A DNA stretch of 64,000 bases from Lagopus muta (GCF_023343835.1 NC_064435.1:69636134-69700133); one strand, 5' to 3'; numbered from the stretch's first letter, positions 1-12,480 are shown. Numbers and translations: made by a program. Notes: generated from the letters alone by a model not told the origin.

Positions 1-3000
1 AACAGTGACGACTGTGTAATATGAAACTGATTATAAAGATCAGATGTTATCAAAATGTTTGTATCAGAGAACAGAAATGAGGACCCAGAATTTAACTTCT
101 TAGAAAGCAGAGGATCGAGTGATTTAGACCTGAGTTATGTTTTAGTATTTTCTTTAACATGAAGGGCTCAATCTTCTTTGAGAACAGGAGATTATCAGCA
201 GTGGACAGGATATGGCTTCTTGTTCTTCAGGACATTGATCTTCGCCATCTTCACCTAACTTGTCCAGTCCCTGTGGTTTTCCTCAGGAAGTTCACTTTAG
301 TTCATTCCATTTCCTTCCTTGTAACACTTTCTCACTGGCCAAAATCCCATTCAGTCTGTGGAAGGTGGGACTAGGATTATTCTAGGTTCTCTCTTCCTGC
401 TATGTTTAAAAAATAGCTGTAGGTCCCCTGCAGGGAAGGATTCTGCAAGTTTTTCTATATAGCACTGCTTATTCAAGGCTGTTATGAAGTTACTTACACA
501 AAGCCAAAACTTCTGATGTTCCTGCATCAACTCTCATCGAAGGGAAGGGGAAGAGGGACAGCACCAGCTGACAGTGCTGCTGTTCAAATTTCTCTTCATA
601 TGCTGCATCTTTAGAAGGTAGAAATGCATATGAGGGGTTTTACTGGAAAAAAAAAATCACAGAAGGTTAACATTTCATATTCCACATGCACAGTGCCAGC
701 AGGAAATCATTCCCAAAATTATTAAATTGGCAAGGCAGACTGTTGGAATTGGTTAGATCTACAAAAATACTGTGTTGGCACAAGGACTTCTGTAATATCT
801 TAACCTATATGCCTATATGTCAGTGCTTTCCAGACATAAAGGACATTCTCAAATGCCAGTTTTGTGAATATGTGAATTTTTCAGTAAAGTAAATGTTAAT
901 GTTGTCAAAATTATGAATCTTCCATCTCAAGTCCTGTATTTCTACAGCCTTCAGTGATGACAAATATGAATACATGATGAAACGCAACACCTGTCCTAGA
1001 GCAAGCCACTCTGAATTCTCTAAGGATGATTAATTTTGACAAAATTCTACTAACAATGCTGCTCACAGTTTCACTATTGCCGTGTCTCCAACAAAATTCA
1101 GCAAAGCTTAGCCCAGTTCTCAGGGACATCTGCTCGTTCACACTAAAAAAAACACAACCCTGCAATCTGACATGGCCAGCTGAAAAACATATTGGGAGGG
1201 AATTCTTCCATGAAACATACTGGGAGGGCATTAATAAAGGAAATTGAGAGCTGTTTTATTTAAAATCCATGCTAGGCAGTGGTTGTAGGGTGTTTGATCT
1301 CATCATCTCTGTCTGTTCTCATAGCAACCCCAATAAACTGGGCAGGAATCCACAGGTTCCCACTTTATAAGCTTTCTGAGCCAGATGCCCAAGTCACCCT
1401 CTGGGAAGGTTCACACATCATTATCTTCAGGTTTCAGCAGAGCTGCATGGGATGTGGCTGCACCAGGGAAAGGAGGCGTCTGCCATCCCTCCCTGCCACC
1501 ATTTTCTCCTGGGTGTGCTGAGGGAGGTGCCCAAGGGGAAGATAACTGCACGTGGGAGCTGCCAGGCATGTCTGGCAGAGGAACTGGGGGAAAAGGAATA
1601 CTGGGGGGCAATGGAGATGCACATCTGGGGGAATACTCCATGAAAGCTGAAGAAGCCCCTTGGGATTTCACTGAAGGTAAATTTGGCCGCGCTTGGCACA
1701 GCATCTGCATCTATTTCCCCAGCGTCAAGGATGCAGGCAAGGTCTCACTACACAAATACACTGAGAAAGAAAAAGGGAAGAAAAGAGGAGCTGAAATACA
1801 GTTACATTCTTCTCACAGCTAGTCTATCACAAAGGCTGTATTGTGGAATCTACGTGTTACCCATCCTGATACCTGATTCAATCACAGTGGAGAGAAATCT
1901 GATGGCACTGGAAGGACTTAAGGAGGTGAGGATTTATGTTGAGGTCAATGCTGTGTTAAACTCAACTCTGATTAAGGGAGAAGGAAACGCTGTGTTAAAC
2001 TCAACTCTGATTAAGGGAGAAGGAGAGCAACGGCCTGAGATCATCTGAGATGACAGAGGATTTGCATCAAGTTGATTATGAAATGATGCAATGTACTTTC
2101 CTGGGGGGATGGAACAAGGAAGGATCAGCATCAGAAGCTGAGCTGGCAAGGGGGCTTTTTATGAAGATAATGAAAAGGAGGAAGCAATGGAGGGCAGTGG
2201 TGCTTTGTGGAAGAGATTTATTAAATGTCACAGGATCCTGATGTGGAGGACAGGCAGATAGTGTAGCAAGAGATCACTGCAGCTGCATCCATATGTCTGC
2301 AAGTGTTTCAGAATCAAGAAGTAGGCATATAGAGGGGGAAATAGTGGCACGCATTTGGGACAGGAGAACAACGAGCCCTGTAGAAAGACTGAGGCTTCAG
2401 GATAGCTTACTGCTATCTAGTCTACAGAGAACTAGTAATAAAAGTATCTGTATAGGTCACGAAAATGGGAAAGGCAAAGGGAAAGGGAAAGTGCTGGCTA
2501 TCATCTGGAAGAACTAATCCCACAAAATCTGGTAAAGACTGAAGTACCCAGAACCCTGTTGAGTTCATTATTTACAAAATAAGTCAATGCTAGCCATATC
2601 CTGTAAGAAGATGTAAGAAGGGGAAAGATAAATTAGAACAAGTAGACGTGAGCAGGTTCGTAGCTCACTCGAGGTGCTGAGGCAGCTCTCCAAAACGTTG
2701 GTCATTATGTCTTTGCAAGGCATTTCCATAGAAGAAAGGAAGACCCTACCAAATTTTAAAACTGTTCAGGCCAGCTGTAATACCCAGAAATTGTTAAAAT
2801 AGATTATCCTGAATTCAGTTGATAGACACAGAGTAGGTAATAAGATGCTAAAGCAATTAACAAGGTGGCAGCCAAGATGAAATCCCTGCCCTTGAGCCTT
2901 ACTCCCACTAGAGCACTGACTGGAAACGCAGGAAGAAAGATTCAAAGTCTTCACTCACTTGCCCATTGTTTTGTTTTTTTTTTCTATGTTCTACATATGG

Positions 3001-3800
3001 CTGATGACAGTCTTCTGTTCTTACTTTCTTATTTCTCTTCTGTTTCCCATCCTTTCAAAGTCTCTTTGTACCCTACCATCTACACGCTTTTCAGTTCCTT
3101 CTTTGCTTGAGCTGCATATTCCTCTCATCTCCTCACATTTCTCTCATGCTTCAGCCATATTTCCCAACCTTCTGTAACCCCTTTTCATTCTGTAGATATT
3201 TCCTCCCATCATTCTGTTCCCTTTCTCTCTTTGTAGAGCTTTCTCAGGCTTAATTTTCATGAGTTCTGAACATAACATTTTTTCCAACAAAATGTCCCAG
3301 CCTTTTCCAGCAAAAGTCCCTACTCTGCCCTATAAATAGACTCCTACCCTGATATTGGTTCACTGAGTGCGGATGAAAAAAAAAAAACAAAAAAAATGCA
3401 TCCCCATTTTCAAAGGTATAAAAAAAAAGTATCTGTGGATAATGTGGCTATTTAAACTCAAATAGATCATCTTTGTAGGAGCCTTCCCTCTCTGATGGCA
3501 CATGTCTCACAGCCCAACAACTTTAAACACAGCTTGAATGAGAGCATTATCTGAGTGGACACAGGGTTTCAATAATTTTTTTATTACACTGATAGGAATA
3601 TAAGAAAGGGAATCCTTCAGATTCTAGAAAACACCTCACATCATATTAGAATAATTCTAAGGCACATGAAGTTGAATTTAAAAAATTTTTACAGTTACAA
3701 CTTCCAGCATTTGTAAAAAAAATGTGTATATCCACTTAGAAAATAAGTACATACACGTAACGCTGTTGTAAAAGGTATTTGAAAGTATTCTGATGATTTT
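1..3800. other. Intergenic sequence downstream of CMBL
   Basis: I recognise no gene here. Open frames are short and overlap on both strands. A GC-richer patch at about 1385-1680 produces several overlapping frames with no recognisable domain or splice structure. The rest is AT-rich, with A-runs near 3375-3395 and 3420-3428. In the human map CCT5 and ATPSCKMT lie on this side of CMBL (recalled), but no exon of either is visible. Confidence 0.5.
1950..2027. repeat. Two-copy 39-bp tandem duplication
   Basis: The unit beginning GCTGTGTTAAACTC at 1950 is repeated almost perfectly from 1989. The period is 39 bp, so the duplication keeps reading frame in any frame crossing it. The copies differ only near the end of the unit, which suggests a recent event. 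No coding role is evident. Confidence 0.9.
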
Positions 3801-3824
3801 AAGAGCATTTTAATCAATATAATC

Positions 3825-3830
3825 TTTATT
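3825..3830 (-). terminator. Putative polyadenylation signal of CMBL
   Basis: AATAAA on the minus strand lies about 50 nt beyond the CMBL stop codon. A second AATAAA lies further downstream at 3580-3585 and could serve a longer 3' UTR. Which one is used cannot be judged from sequence alone. Confidence 0.4.
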
Positions 3831-3878
3831 TTCTAATTTCATAAGCCAGTGTTTTGTTTTATGGGCGCTTGATTCCTT

Positions 3879-4058
3879 CTACATGTATTTATTCAGCCAG
3901 TTGATCATATCCCTTCTTCCTTCCTCAATATAAGGTTTATCCTGAGGATTGATGTTTTCTTTTTTGCGGTGCACAAAACCATGAGTCTGTCCAGGGTAAA
4001 TTTTAACTTCATAATCAACCTTAGTGTTTTGTTTAAGCTTCTGTTCCAGCACAGTAAC
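3879..4058 (-). CDS. CMBL: CMBL unit 1, last coding exon (His exon)
   Basis: This is 180 bp including TAG. It begins [10 protein letters not shown] after TGTTACAG and carries [12 protein letters not shown] with His212. It ends in WLNKYM, the C-terminus I recall for mammalian CMBL. Confidence 0.95.
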   Translation of the reverse strand, partial: VTVLEQKLKQNTKVDYEVKIYPGQTHGFVHRKKENINPQDKPYIEEGRRDMINWLNKYM

Positions 4059-7000
4059 CTGTAACAGAGAACGCACCATCTTGGTTGAACATTGAGTTAG
4101 CATGTTAGGTATTTACAGTCTTTTTTTTTTCCCCCTCCTCTATGTTTTTAAGTTCTACCTTTTTTTTTCCTCCAGAACAATAAAAGCATGCAACTGTACA
4201 ACACTGCATAAGGTGTATAAGTTACTCTAGTAATACCTCTAAAGACAGAAGCACTTACAGCTCATTGTCACAAGAAGGATAACATGAAGTCATTGCTACA
4301 AGTAACTTCCGATAGGCTCCAAGAAATAAAACCTGGCAATATTTTTGAATCCATTTGAAATGGAGGGAGAAGAAGAACAGATGCAAAACTGACAGATCAA
4401 AGTTACTGGGATTTTTGCCAGGAAAACACCACTCAAAGAAAACACACCCTCCTGTTTGCTCCCCTTTCTAGATCACCTTTTTTCTCCAGACATTCTCCAC
4501 CCTTGCTCCCCAGGAAGACTTTTGACAAGTGTACCAGAAAGCAGAAGCTTTCCATTTGGACGTGATGCTCAGGGACATGATTTGACAAAAGGTTGTTGGA
4601 GTTAGGGTAGTATGATTAGGTTGTGGTTGGACTTTATGATCTTCAAGTCTTTTCCAACCTCAGCAATTCTATGATTCTAAATTAATCTTCTGGTTTCTCT
4701 TAAGTAAATGCCAATTTACAAAACAAGAACAAAAAGCATGGAGACAAATATCTTCAATGGGAAACTCACTTGCTCCAGAGGGACGACTTCATCTTTTTCA
4801 GCAAAAATGAAGAAGGTTGGGTGAAGCAAACTGCTTTTGTCATCAAAGAATCTGATCACTCCTATGGGAAAGGCATATGAAGTGACTAATGCTAGTTAAA
4901 GAGTTTAAACCACTGCTAAAGCTATCCAGTCAAGATAAAAGACATTACAGTAAGTTACAGCTGATCAGATTATAAAGGAATTAAACACGCTTTGCTTGAA
5001 AGCCCCTTTTATTTTGAGAAGTTCCCATGTTTTGGGTTGCTGTTAAAGATGGAAAGACCATTCCTGTTTGAGAAGTTCAGGGAAGATCATTACTCAATTA
5101 AAGTAGTCAAAGTAATGGTATTTTGTAATCACATCACCTTCTTTAGTAAGATGTCACACTGAGTTTTGTCGCAGGAGCGCTCCTACAGGACAGCTTCCTG
5201 CTCTGGTTGTGCCTTCCCACAACACAACAGCCATCTGACACTTACCATAAAGAGACACTCCTGTCTTTAGATGAGGATTTTTCAGCATCAGGTGTTGTAC
5301 TGCTGCTCCACCCCAGCAGAACCCAATTACACCAATGTTCTTTGCACCACAGTGTTCCTTTAGATACTTCATGACAACATCAACTTCTCTAAGAAACATA
5401 AAAGAAAGAGAATTAAGGCTTGAGCTCTGCTCCCCTGGCTTCCCTGATGGCCACTGCTACTGCCCAGAGGCAGCTGGGCATCCACTGCCCATGGGAGGGG
5501 CTAGTGACTGCCTTTCTCTTGCTTGTACTTTTTCTCCTTTCCTTCACTTAATAAACTGCCCACGTGCTTCCTCAGATATTTCCCTCCTATTCTGTTTGTT
5601 GTACTGCCTAGGAGCAAATGCATGAGTTCTTGTGCTGGCTGAGGTCCCACAACGGTACAATTACTCATTTCTGAATTATAGGACAAACTGTAGGTGAGAA
5701 ACCCAAGGAGAAAATACCCAAAGGAGAAAACACGCAAATTCACTCTTCCCAGATCACTGTAAGTAGAACCTGAGGGGATTTTACATATAGTATGCCAATT
5801 AATTTCACAAGCAGCAATATTTGTCCTATAGCATAACATAAAATATAACACAGTTAAGAGATATCAGATGAAAGTTTAAGAAATATGACTAGAGAATGGC
5901 AAAGTAGTATGCTCAATACCCTTTCAGCACGGAGGTGCCCAAAACTGAACACAGTACTTGAGGTGAAGCCTCACCAGTGCTGAGTATAGTGGCAGGATTC
6001 CTTCTCTAGTCCTGCTCACCACATCATTCCTGATACAAGCCAGGATGCCGTTAGCCTTCTTGGGCACCTGGGCACACTTCTGGTTCATATTCAGCCAACT
6101 GTCCATCAGTACACCAAGTCTGACAGGAAGCAGGACTAATGAATTCAATTTTGTTAGGTGACTACACCTTGCCTGAAGCCCATGGAAGTTGTGCTTGCCT
6201 GTAGGAACTGCAACCAAACGGAAGTGGAACAAGCCCCCCAGCTTTGGGTTATTCTTTTGAGTCATTAATCTTCCTTTTACTCTCAGTACAATGAAATAAT
6301 GGTCACTTTTACTCTTGCTCTCCAAAAAGCACCCCTCAGATAACCGTAAATTCAACACTTGAACTGCATGAAATTTTTGTTTCTGGACATCCAGCTGTAT
6401 TTGACACAATAATAATTTAAGACCTAATCCTGCATCTTCACTGAGGCAAAAATTCCTATGAAATAAGCACATCCACATGTGGAACAATGAACAACTGTTG
6501 TACTTGTCTATTTTGCCGGCATCTCGTGATTTCACCCATTCATAGAAGGTAGCCCAGTCATTCGAAGGTTTCCACGGTTCTTGTCCCACAAAAAAGTCTG
6601 GCAGGATGGCTCTGTAGGAAAAATAAAAACATTTTATGCCCATGACATAACACTAAAAAGCGATTAAAAGGAAGTCTGTGTGTGCTACAGCAAGTTTGGT
6701 TTCTTGAATACACGTAGAATTTAATCTCCATCAAAACATTACACAAGCAACCTCCATTGTTTTTCTGTCTAAGAAGCACAGACAGCCTGACTTGCCCTGC
6801 TAAATAATAATTTTGCCCTGCTAAAATCCATTAACTAATTTGACACATTTTTAATTGAAATTGGAAACCCTTAATGCCCTCCTATCAAAATAGAAGAAAA
6901 AAAAGAAGAGCGAGCGCCTACAATTTACAGGGTTCATTCATTAGGGCTAGAAGGAATCATAATGCAATAATACAGATAAGAGGATATCCAGGATGCTTTC

Positions 7001-7634
7001 ACATATCTGAGACCTTGTTTCTTTGTCTGGTACAAGCTTGTACACTTTGTTTCCATAGTGTTACTTTCAGCTTCCCTGAAATTTTTTGCCAAAACAGCAA
7101 ACAGGCAAGCATGCTATGAAGCAGGCTGTGTCAGGCTCACAGAAGCATTTCAGTCACCCAGTCAAAGATTCAAAATAAGGCTTTTCTTGGTTCTTTTTAC
7201 CCCTCCCCTCCTCCCCCCCCTTCTTTTCAGTACTTGCATACTGCCTTGATATGGTAGGACTGCTCAACAATGTTCTTACAGTGCTTTAGCAAACAGGAGA
7301 TTCATTAATTGAAACCTATGAAATTGTTTATATCTGTATGGCTTATAAAGAAAAGGAAATGGAAACGCAACCTGACTTTCTCATTAATAAGACACTTTGC
7401 AAAGTGTAGGATTTCTTACACGTATCCGTTGGCTGTTAGCATATCAGCTATGTATCTCGTGTTTGGGAGCTCCCATCCAAATATGTCATGAATCACAATC
7501 ACAGCTTTGTCTGTGCTTGTGGAGGGTTTGGAGACATAGGCCTTGATGTGCTCCACTTGTACTTCCTGCCCACGGCCGCCATAATCAAATCTGTCTCCAA
7601 TGTCACATGGACAGGGCCTTAACTCGTTCGCCAT
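3879..7634 (-). CDS. CMBL: Carboxymethylenebutenolidase homolog (unit 1, intact)
   Basis: This is a cytosolic dienelactone hydrolase-family alpha/beta hydrolase. Human CMBL is known to hydrolyse ester prodrugs such as olmesartan medoxomil. Coding exons on the minus strand are 7634-7420, 6611-6504, 5388-5246, 4861-4770 and 4058-3879. They join in frame to 738 bp, or 245 residues plus TAG, the length I recall for human CMBL. The N-terminus reads [13 protein letters not shown]. The nucleophile elbow G-F-C-W-G-G puts the catalytic Cys at residue 132. Asp is at 179 (FAEKDE) and His at 212 (GQTHGF), forming the family triad. All introns are GT-AG. The ATG is the first base after an acceptor AG, so the 5' UTR lies on an upstream exon. 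It is the most proximal of three tandem units. The identification is firm; exact UTR ends are not. Confidence 0.96.
4595..4680 (+). mobile_element. CR1 LINE 3' end fragment
   Basis: The text GGTTGGACTTTATGATCTTC followed by a TTTTCCAACCTCAGC-type box and CTATGATTCT is the CR1 3' terminus, plus orientation. It lies in the fourth CMBL intron. The 5' truncation leaves only the last ~85 bp. Confidence 0.85.
4770..4861 (-). CDS. CMBL: CMBL unit 1, fourth coding exon (acidic residue exon)
   Basis: This exon is 92 bp and encodes [18 protein letters not shown] followed by IFAEKDE. The Asp in that motif is residue 179, the acid member of the triad. It is bounded by CCATAG and CAA|GTGAGT. Confidence 0.94.
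5246..5388 (-). CDS. CMBL: CMBL unit 1, third coding exon (nucleophile exon)
   Basis: This exon is 143 bp and encodes the nucleophile elbow GVIGFCWGG with catalytic Cys132, followed by [15 protein letters not shown]. The acceptor is TTTCTTAG and the donor is ATG|GTAAGT. The second AG, two bases further in, would break the frame. Confidence 0.95.
5918..6130 (-). mobile_element. CR1 LINE fragment, end of reverse transcriptase ORF
   Basis: On the minus strand this reads [20 protein letters not shown] and then [18 protein letters not shown], the conserved C-terminal part of the CR1 ORF2 protein. It is sense to CMBL, inside the intron between coding exons 2 and 3, and truncated at both ends. Confidence 0.9.
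6504..6611 (-). CDS. CMBL: CMBL unit 1, second coding exon
   Basis: This exon is 108 bp. It encodes [19 protein letters not shown] and onward to ...GKID. The acceptor is CCTACAG and the donor is AA|GTACAA, a weaker donor than at the other exons. An open frame runs on through the intron into an antisense-oriented CR1 fragment at about 5920-6130, but that extension is not part of the protein. Confidence 0.94.
7420..7634 (-). CDS. CMBL: CMBL unit 1, first coding exon (residues 1-72)
   Basis: This exon is 215 bp. It opens at the ATG directly after an acceptor (CATTCCAG) and carries the conserved [10 protein letters not shown] and [10 protein letters not shown] strands. It ends ...GGATACGT before GTAAG. 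The donor two bases upstream (GTGTAA) would put exon 3 out of frame, so GT|GTAAG is chosen; the junction codon is then GTA (Val). Confidence 0.95.
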
Positions 7635-10062
7635 CTGGAATGCCACCCAGGAAAAACAGAACACTCAGGGGTGAATATCACAGCACGCTGAAAAAGACCA
7701 AATACAGCGGTGTCACAGACTGGTGAACTTTTTAATCCCTTCACTGATATTGTGAACAAACCCACTGCTGTCAGATCAAAAATAATACATGGGTCAATCA
7801 GCAAATTGGGTTATTTTTCATAATAATAATATCATCATTAGAGCTGCTTATGTTATCAGTTCTTCCACAGGGATCTGGTACATAGCTTAAACTTGTGCAC
7901 CCTACAGTAATAAAGGGCAACCATCACAAATAATTAAAATAGGGATAAAGCCAAATCTTTTACCCTTCATCATATGAATGTGTAACACTCTATCATAGAC
8001 TGTAAAGGCTTAATACAGGGCTTAGGATTAAAAAAAGTAAAAGGAATGAAAACAACTAGCATATTAAAAACAATCAGATTTATATTAAATGCAGTATTTT
8101 CCTCTAGAAAAGTCATTTTCTATGGCAGACCTTTTCAGTGTCAAGAAATCCTCTCTGTAAACCAGCTTTAGCCTCAGATGTTGCAGATTTTGAAGAAGGA
8201 GACTTAAGGGGTTTGCAAATAAAAATTTACTCAGTGGTAACCAGAGTGCATAAACATATTTAGTCAATATTAAAAGGAATTAGTTTTAACTCCAAGATAG
8301 GAAAAAAACCTGAATGTAAGGAAAAATTCATGAAATTGAGTCAAATATTTTACAAACAAAGGAACAATAAGGGTATGGTTAAATATTTACCATTTAATTT
8401 TTACTAGCTATTGCTTAAACCAAAACAAACAAGTAATTCACAAAGGTCAAAAAACACCAACAGGAATTAACAGTGTTTGTGCAGCTTCTTTTCACCACAA
8501 GTTAATGATTTTATGACACTGATCTTAGCCCAACCATCTGGGTGAACTGACTCCAGATTGCTACAAAATGACTCACATAAGTTGCCTTAATATGTGAAGA
8601 TCATCTCAAAATTGTTCAAGATTTTTGAGAGAATGTAGATTAAGCTTTGCCTGAACTCTTCCCATACAAACTGCAAAGCCTGTGAGCACTGTGTAAGAAA
8701 AAAAAACTGCTTGTTATACAAACAAGAATGGTTCATCCTGACTGTGGCAAATACACTCACAGAGAGAAATGGGAAAAAGCAGGTTACAGACCTCTCCCTG
8801 AACTAGAGTGACTTCAATCGTAGTGGCATGGATGGGATGGCTGCCAACAGCCAACCAGCTTTACAGCCAGATCTGCACAGTGGTCCAGAATATTCAGAAA
8901 TCCAACTATCTCAGATGAGTTAGCACATCTCACGAGATCTCACTAGCTGTATCCTATTTGCAAGGTGCATTAGCCCTCAGCAAACATGCGTGCAAGTCTA
9001 AGCCACACCCCCCTAGAGGTTTCTGCTGTTGTTTCCCCCCCCCCCCATGCTGTATTCTCATATGTATATATGAAACCTAATTTAAAGTAAGTTTGCCTGG
9101 AAAAAAAAAAAAAAAAGAATTAATAGACAGGTTTATAAACCAAAGTACAGTATAAACATAATAGAAGAAGTGGATAAGTATTTTCCCTTCCACAAACTGT
9201 TTCCATTTTATTAAACTGAAATCAGAAAGCAAAACCAGATCAATTGAATAGTAAAGAAGCACATTTTGGAACTTCAAAAAAAATGCAAGTGCTATGCCCT
9301 ACAGTTACGTGTATCCTGAAAGGCTTTAATCACGTACATTTTTAATGAAGTTGTCTGATAGATTTAATGTAGAATATTAAATGTAAAATACTAAATATTT
9401 AAGGGTTCAGATGTGGGTAGAAGAGCTCCTAGCTCAAGGCTGTGCAGTGCCGTGGAGGCTCCTATGGTGCATCAGCCACATAGGCCTGCAAGCTTTGTAA
9501 CACGGATCCATTTGGATTATGTTTCTACACTTGCTCCAATAGGTGCTATATACAAATATTATCTTCTTGCATTTCTAGGATGCTATTGAAACTTTTCTTA
9601 AAAAGAAATCCCCCTGCTTTATATTGAACAGAGGCAGTTTGGGAGGAGCTGTGAGCCCACCGCCATCACTGTGCTCTCATTCCCCCATCTCTACTTCCAA
9701 GCACTTGAGCACTTCAAGACCAAACAGCAACTTCAGCTGCCAGCAACCTGAACCTACAACTAGAAAAATATAAAGGCAGTGCTGCACAGCTTTCTTCTGC
9801 TTTCAAGAGGCTGTCCTGATTCTGAACAGTCGTCATCACCTTGAAAAGGAAAGCAAAGCCCTTCTGAACCACTGTCTGGAACAGTTAGGGAAGAAGCAGC
9901 ACCCTGGTGGCTTTTCAGTGAGCATGAACTCTGTACAAAGGCACATGGATAACGTGCAGCTTCCCCAGACACGTTAAGTCTTCCCTCAGCATGCACTTGC
10001 TTTATGATTCTCACAAGGAAAAACAGTGAAAATTAAAGAAAACAACAACTAGCCATGCCTAC
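7635..10062 (-). other. CMBL: CMBL intron 1
   Basis: This intron separates the 5' UTR exon from the ATG exon. It is AT-rich and has no recognisable gene. It contains a C12 run at 9035-9046 and an A-run at about 9101-9115. Confidence 0.7.
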
Positions 10063-10170
10063 CTGTAGCACAACCGAGGTACGAGGTGGCAGAGCCAAAC
10101 TGCAGCGCGCAGCAGGGACAGCAGGCACTGGACAGCAGTGTGGCGAAAGTGCTAACTCAGAGTGGAGGGA
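10063..10170 (-). other. CMBL: Putative CMBL 5' untranslated exon and promoter
   Basis: A consensus donor CAG|GTAGGC ends a GC-richer block on the minus strand at 10063. The block contains GCGCGC-type CpGs around 10110. It lies 2.4 kb upstream of the ATG exon, which itself starts right after an acceptor and therefore needs such an exon. The 5' boundary is a guess. A CRE-like TGACGTAA occurs upstream at 10205-10212 (minus). No clear TATA box is seen. Confidence 0.55.
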
Positions 10171-10204
10171 GTGAGAACCAGGATCAGGTTTCTTCACACA
10201 GGAG

Positions 10205-10212
10205 TTACGTCA
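10205..10212 (-). promoter_or_regulatory. CRE-like TGACGTAA upstream of CMBL exon 1
   Basis: The minus strand reads TGACGTAA, one base from the palindromic CRE (TGACGTCA). It lies just upstream of the putative CMBL first exon. The position is suitable, but a single eight-base match can arise by chance. Confidence 0.3.
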
Positions 10213-10510
10213 GTCACTGCCCTTATCTGCACATAGCACCAACAGTCAAAAGTTCACTTTTTTAAAGGCTTTTCATTTTACTTAAGGACAGGCAGGAGGT
10301 GCTACTGGGGCAAGTTATGCTATGTCTGAATATGAAATGTTCCTTGTAGCTTGTACAAAACAGCATTAAGAACACTTAAGAAATGTGCCTGCTTAACTGA
10401 GCAATCCATTTAGAGCATTTTTTTTCTTTAAGGGTGTTCCTTTGTTTTCAAAGATAGCTAATATCACTCACAAGTATTATGCTGACACTTTTATTCCCTC
10501 AGATTATATA

Positions 10511-10613
10511 TTCATTGATGATAGAGGAATGCTAAGTCATCAGCAGGGTGAGGTCCCTCAAACTGTTTATTCATTGGTGATAGAGAAATGCTAAATCATC
10601 AGCAGGGTGAGGC
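10511..10613. repeat. Imperfect 59-bp direct duplication
   Basis: The string TTCATTGATGATAGAGGAAT, followed by a CATCAGCAGGGTGAGG end, recurs at 10570 with a few substitutions. The two copies are separated by a short non-matching tail. The divergence suggests it is older than the 39-bp duplication near 1950. Confidence 0.85.
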
Positions 10614-11626
10614 AGTGACACAGAAATCATTTCAAAGCTCTGTACAAGACAGAGTACAGCATAAGGTGAGAACAAGTAAAACGTAAAAGGGTTACACTTT
10701 TGTACATTGTTCTACATATTATAATAAAGGCTTAAAATGCTGATGCATTCTTATCATATCATTGGATGTGTTATAATATTTATTTTTCTTTTGAGATAAA
10801 ATGACTCCCTTTCTCAGCCTTGTATACCTTTGTAAGAAGCTGAAATTTTCTCATCTTTTTATGGATAATTTGGTTTATTCTCTAAAGAGCTTTTAGAATA
10901 TTCATGATCAAAACTGTTTTCTCAGAAGCACATCTGAAAAATATATCACTAAGTTCACTTCTGTCTTGGAAAAGTGACCCGGCTTACCATTTGGTCCTCA
11001 TGCGTAAACTGTTTTCCCACATTCTAAATAATTTTATCACTATTATTTGTTTACAGTTCTTAAAATGAAGGGAAAAAAAAAAAACCAGAACAAAGAAATC
11101 TACTATGAAGTCATAATATTCAAAAAACAATTATTTGGGAAGTCTTCTTTGAGGGGGGGGGTGTCCCCACATATTGTTACGCAGCACACAGTGTTGAGTT
11201 CTCCCCAGCTTCTTCAAAAAACATTAATAAAATAAATGTGAAGTAAATAAGCAGTTGAAATCATCCCTAGGAGCAGTGTTGTACAGATCCTCCTCTCTAT
11301 CGGAGTTTTTTAGCCCATGAACTGCAACACTGTGCCTATGGAAACTCTATACATAAAACTATTCTCCATTGCCTTAATATTAACACCAAACCTTAGAATT
11401 TTAATGGGTTTTATTTTGATTTCCTGCTGGTTCTGAGTTCCTTGCTGGACAATGCATTCTAGTTTTTTTTTTATTATTTATTTACAGCTCATGATCTCTC
11501 CATGTACACATTAATTCTGGATCTTAGAATTCCAGTGATCTGCAGTTTTATCATGAAGATTTGGCTGTACTTGTAGTAACTTGCATTTATTCTCTCAAAT
11601 TCGAGCTAACACTGTGTCTCAAGGTT

Positions 11627-11646
11627 CCCCCCCCCCCCCCCCCCCC
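11627..11646. repeat. C20 homopolymer
   Basis: Twenty consecutive C residues on the plus strand give a G20 tract on the minus strand. Such a tract is able in principle to form a G-quadruplex and is prone to length change. Confidence 0.95.
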
Positions 11647-12296
11647 ACAGCTTAGTCACAGTATTAGTTTTACTTCACAAGTCAATATTTATGAATCGCT
11701 GCAATTCTCTGAAATCCTCTCACACAATAGATAATCTTTTAATGTGAATAGAAGTTGACTGAATTTGGTGTTGGCCAGTTTTCATACTGTGGTAATTAAG
11801 ACACAACGAACTGCCACTCTACAATCTTGTCCTGGAAGAAAGATGTGTTGTCAATGTATTACATACAGATAGTATCTTATCAAAAGCAACACTAAAGCAA
11901 TTGCACGCCAAAATTAGTGCTCTCCTTGAAGACTCAAAGCCAACTCTACAGTCTTCCCTTTGGGAAAGATGGACAGCCACCAGAAGCAAGTAAAGGGGGA
12001 AAGTGTTCATTGAAGCAAGCAAAAGAAATTAAAAACCCATTGAGAGATGGTCAATTAATATTGTTGATATCATTTTTAAGTGAAACACTACAATGTATAT
12101 TTCTCTGATTATATGTTTAATGTGAGAGATTACCACGACAAAAGTTAAAGCTTTTTTAAATTATATTCTCTTCCCCTTAAATCACACAACAGTTTACATT
12201 AATAGCACTGAGAAGGTGAAGAGACAACATCCGGTGAAGATCCTAGGCAGCTGACTGCAAACTAATGAACACACACGTTCACCCCATAGGGCATAA

Positions 12297-12480
12297 TTAA
12301 ACTGTGGAAGTCCCCATTGTGGGATGCGCTAGAGGTCAACATTGTAAGCAGATTTAAAACAGGACTGGCAAATTCACAGAGAGTAAGTCACCAGTGGTTT
12401 GTTCAACACAACAGCCCAGTGGCAAGATTCAGCTCAGAAAATCCCTACATTGCTGCTTGTTAGGACATGGAGCAAGAGAG
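12297..12480 (+). mobile_element. Old CR1 3' region fragment
   Basis: The segment has the layout of diverged CR1 3' regions: a TGTGGAAGTCC box, a box around GGTCAACATTGTAAGCAG, AATTCACAGAGAGTAAGTC, then CACCAGTGG. The match is by eye and the copy is clearly old. Orientation is plus. Confidence 0.55.

Noticed and set aside
5924-6643. 239-residue minus-strand open frame as one protein
   Set aside because: It is CMBL coding exon 2 read through its intron into a CR1 fragment. The splice donor at 6503 and the matching exon 3 show the true structure.
7420-7426. Alternative donor two bases upstream in CMBL coding exon 1 (TAC|GTGTAA)
   Set aside because: It would shift exon 2 out of frame. The GT|GTAAG choice restores the expected 245-residue protein, and the CMBL-like unit 3 uses the equivalent site.
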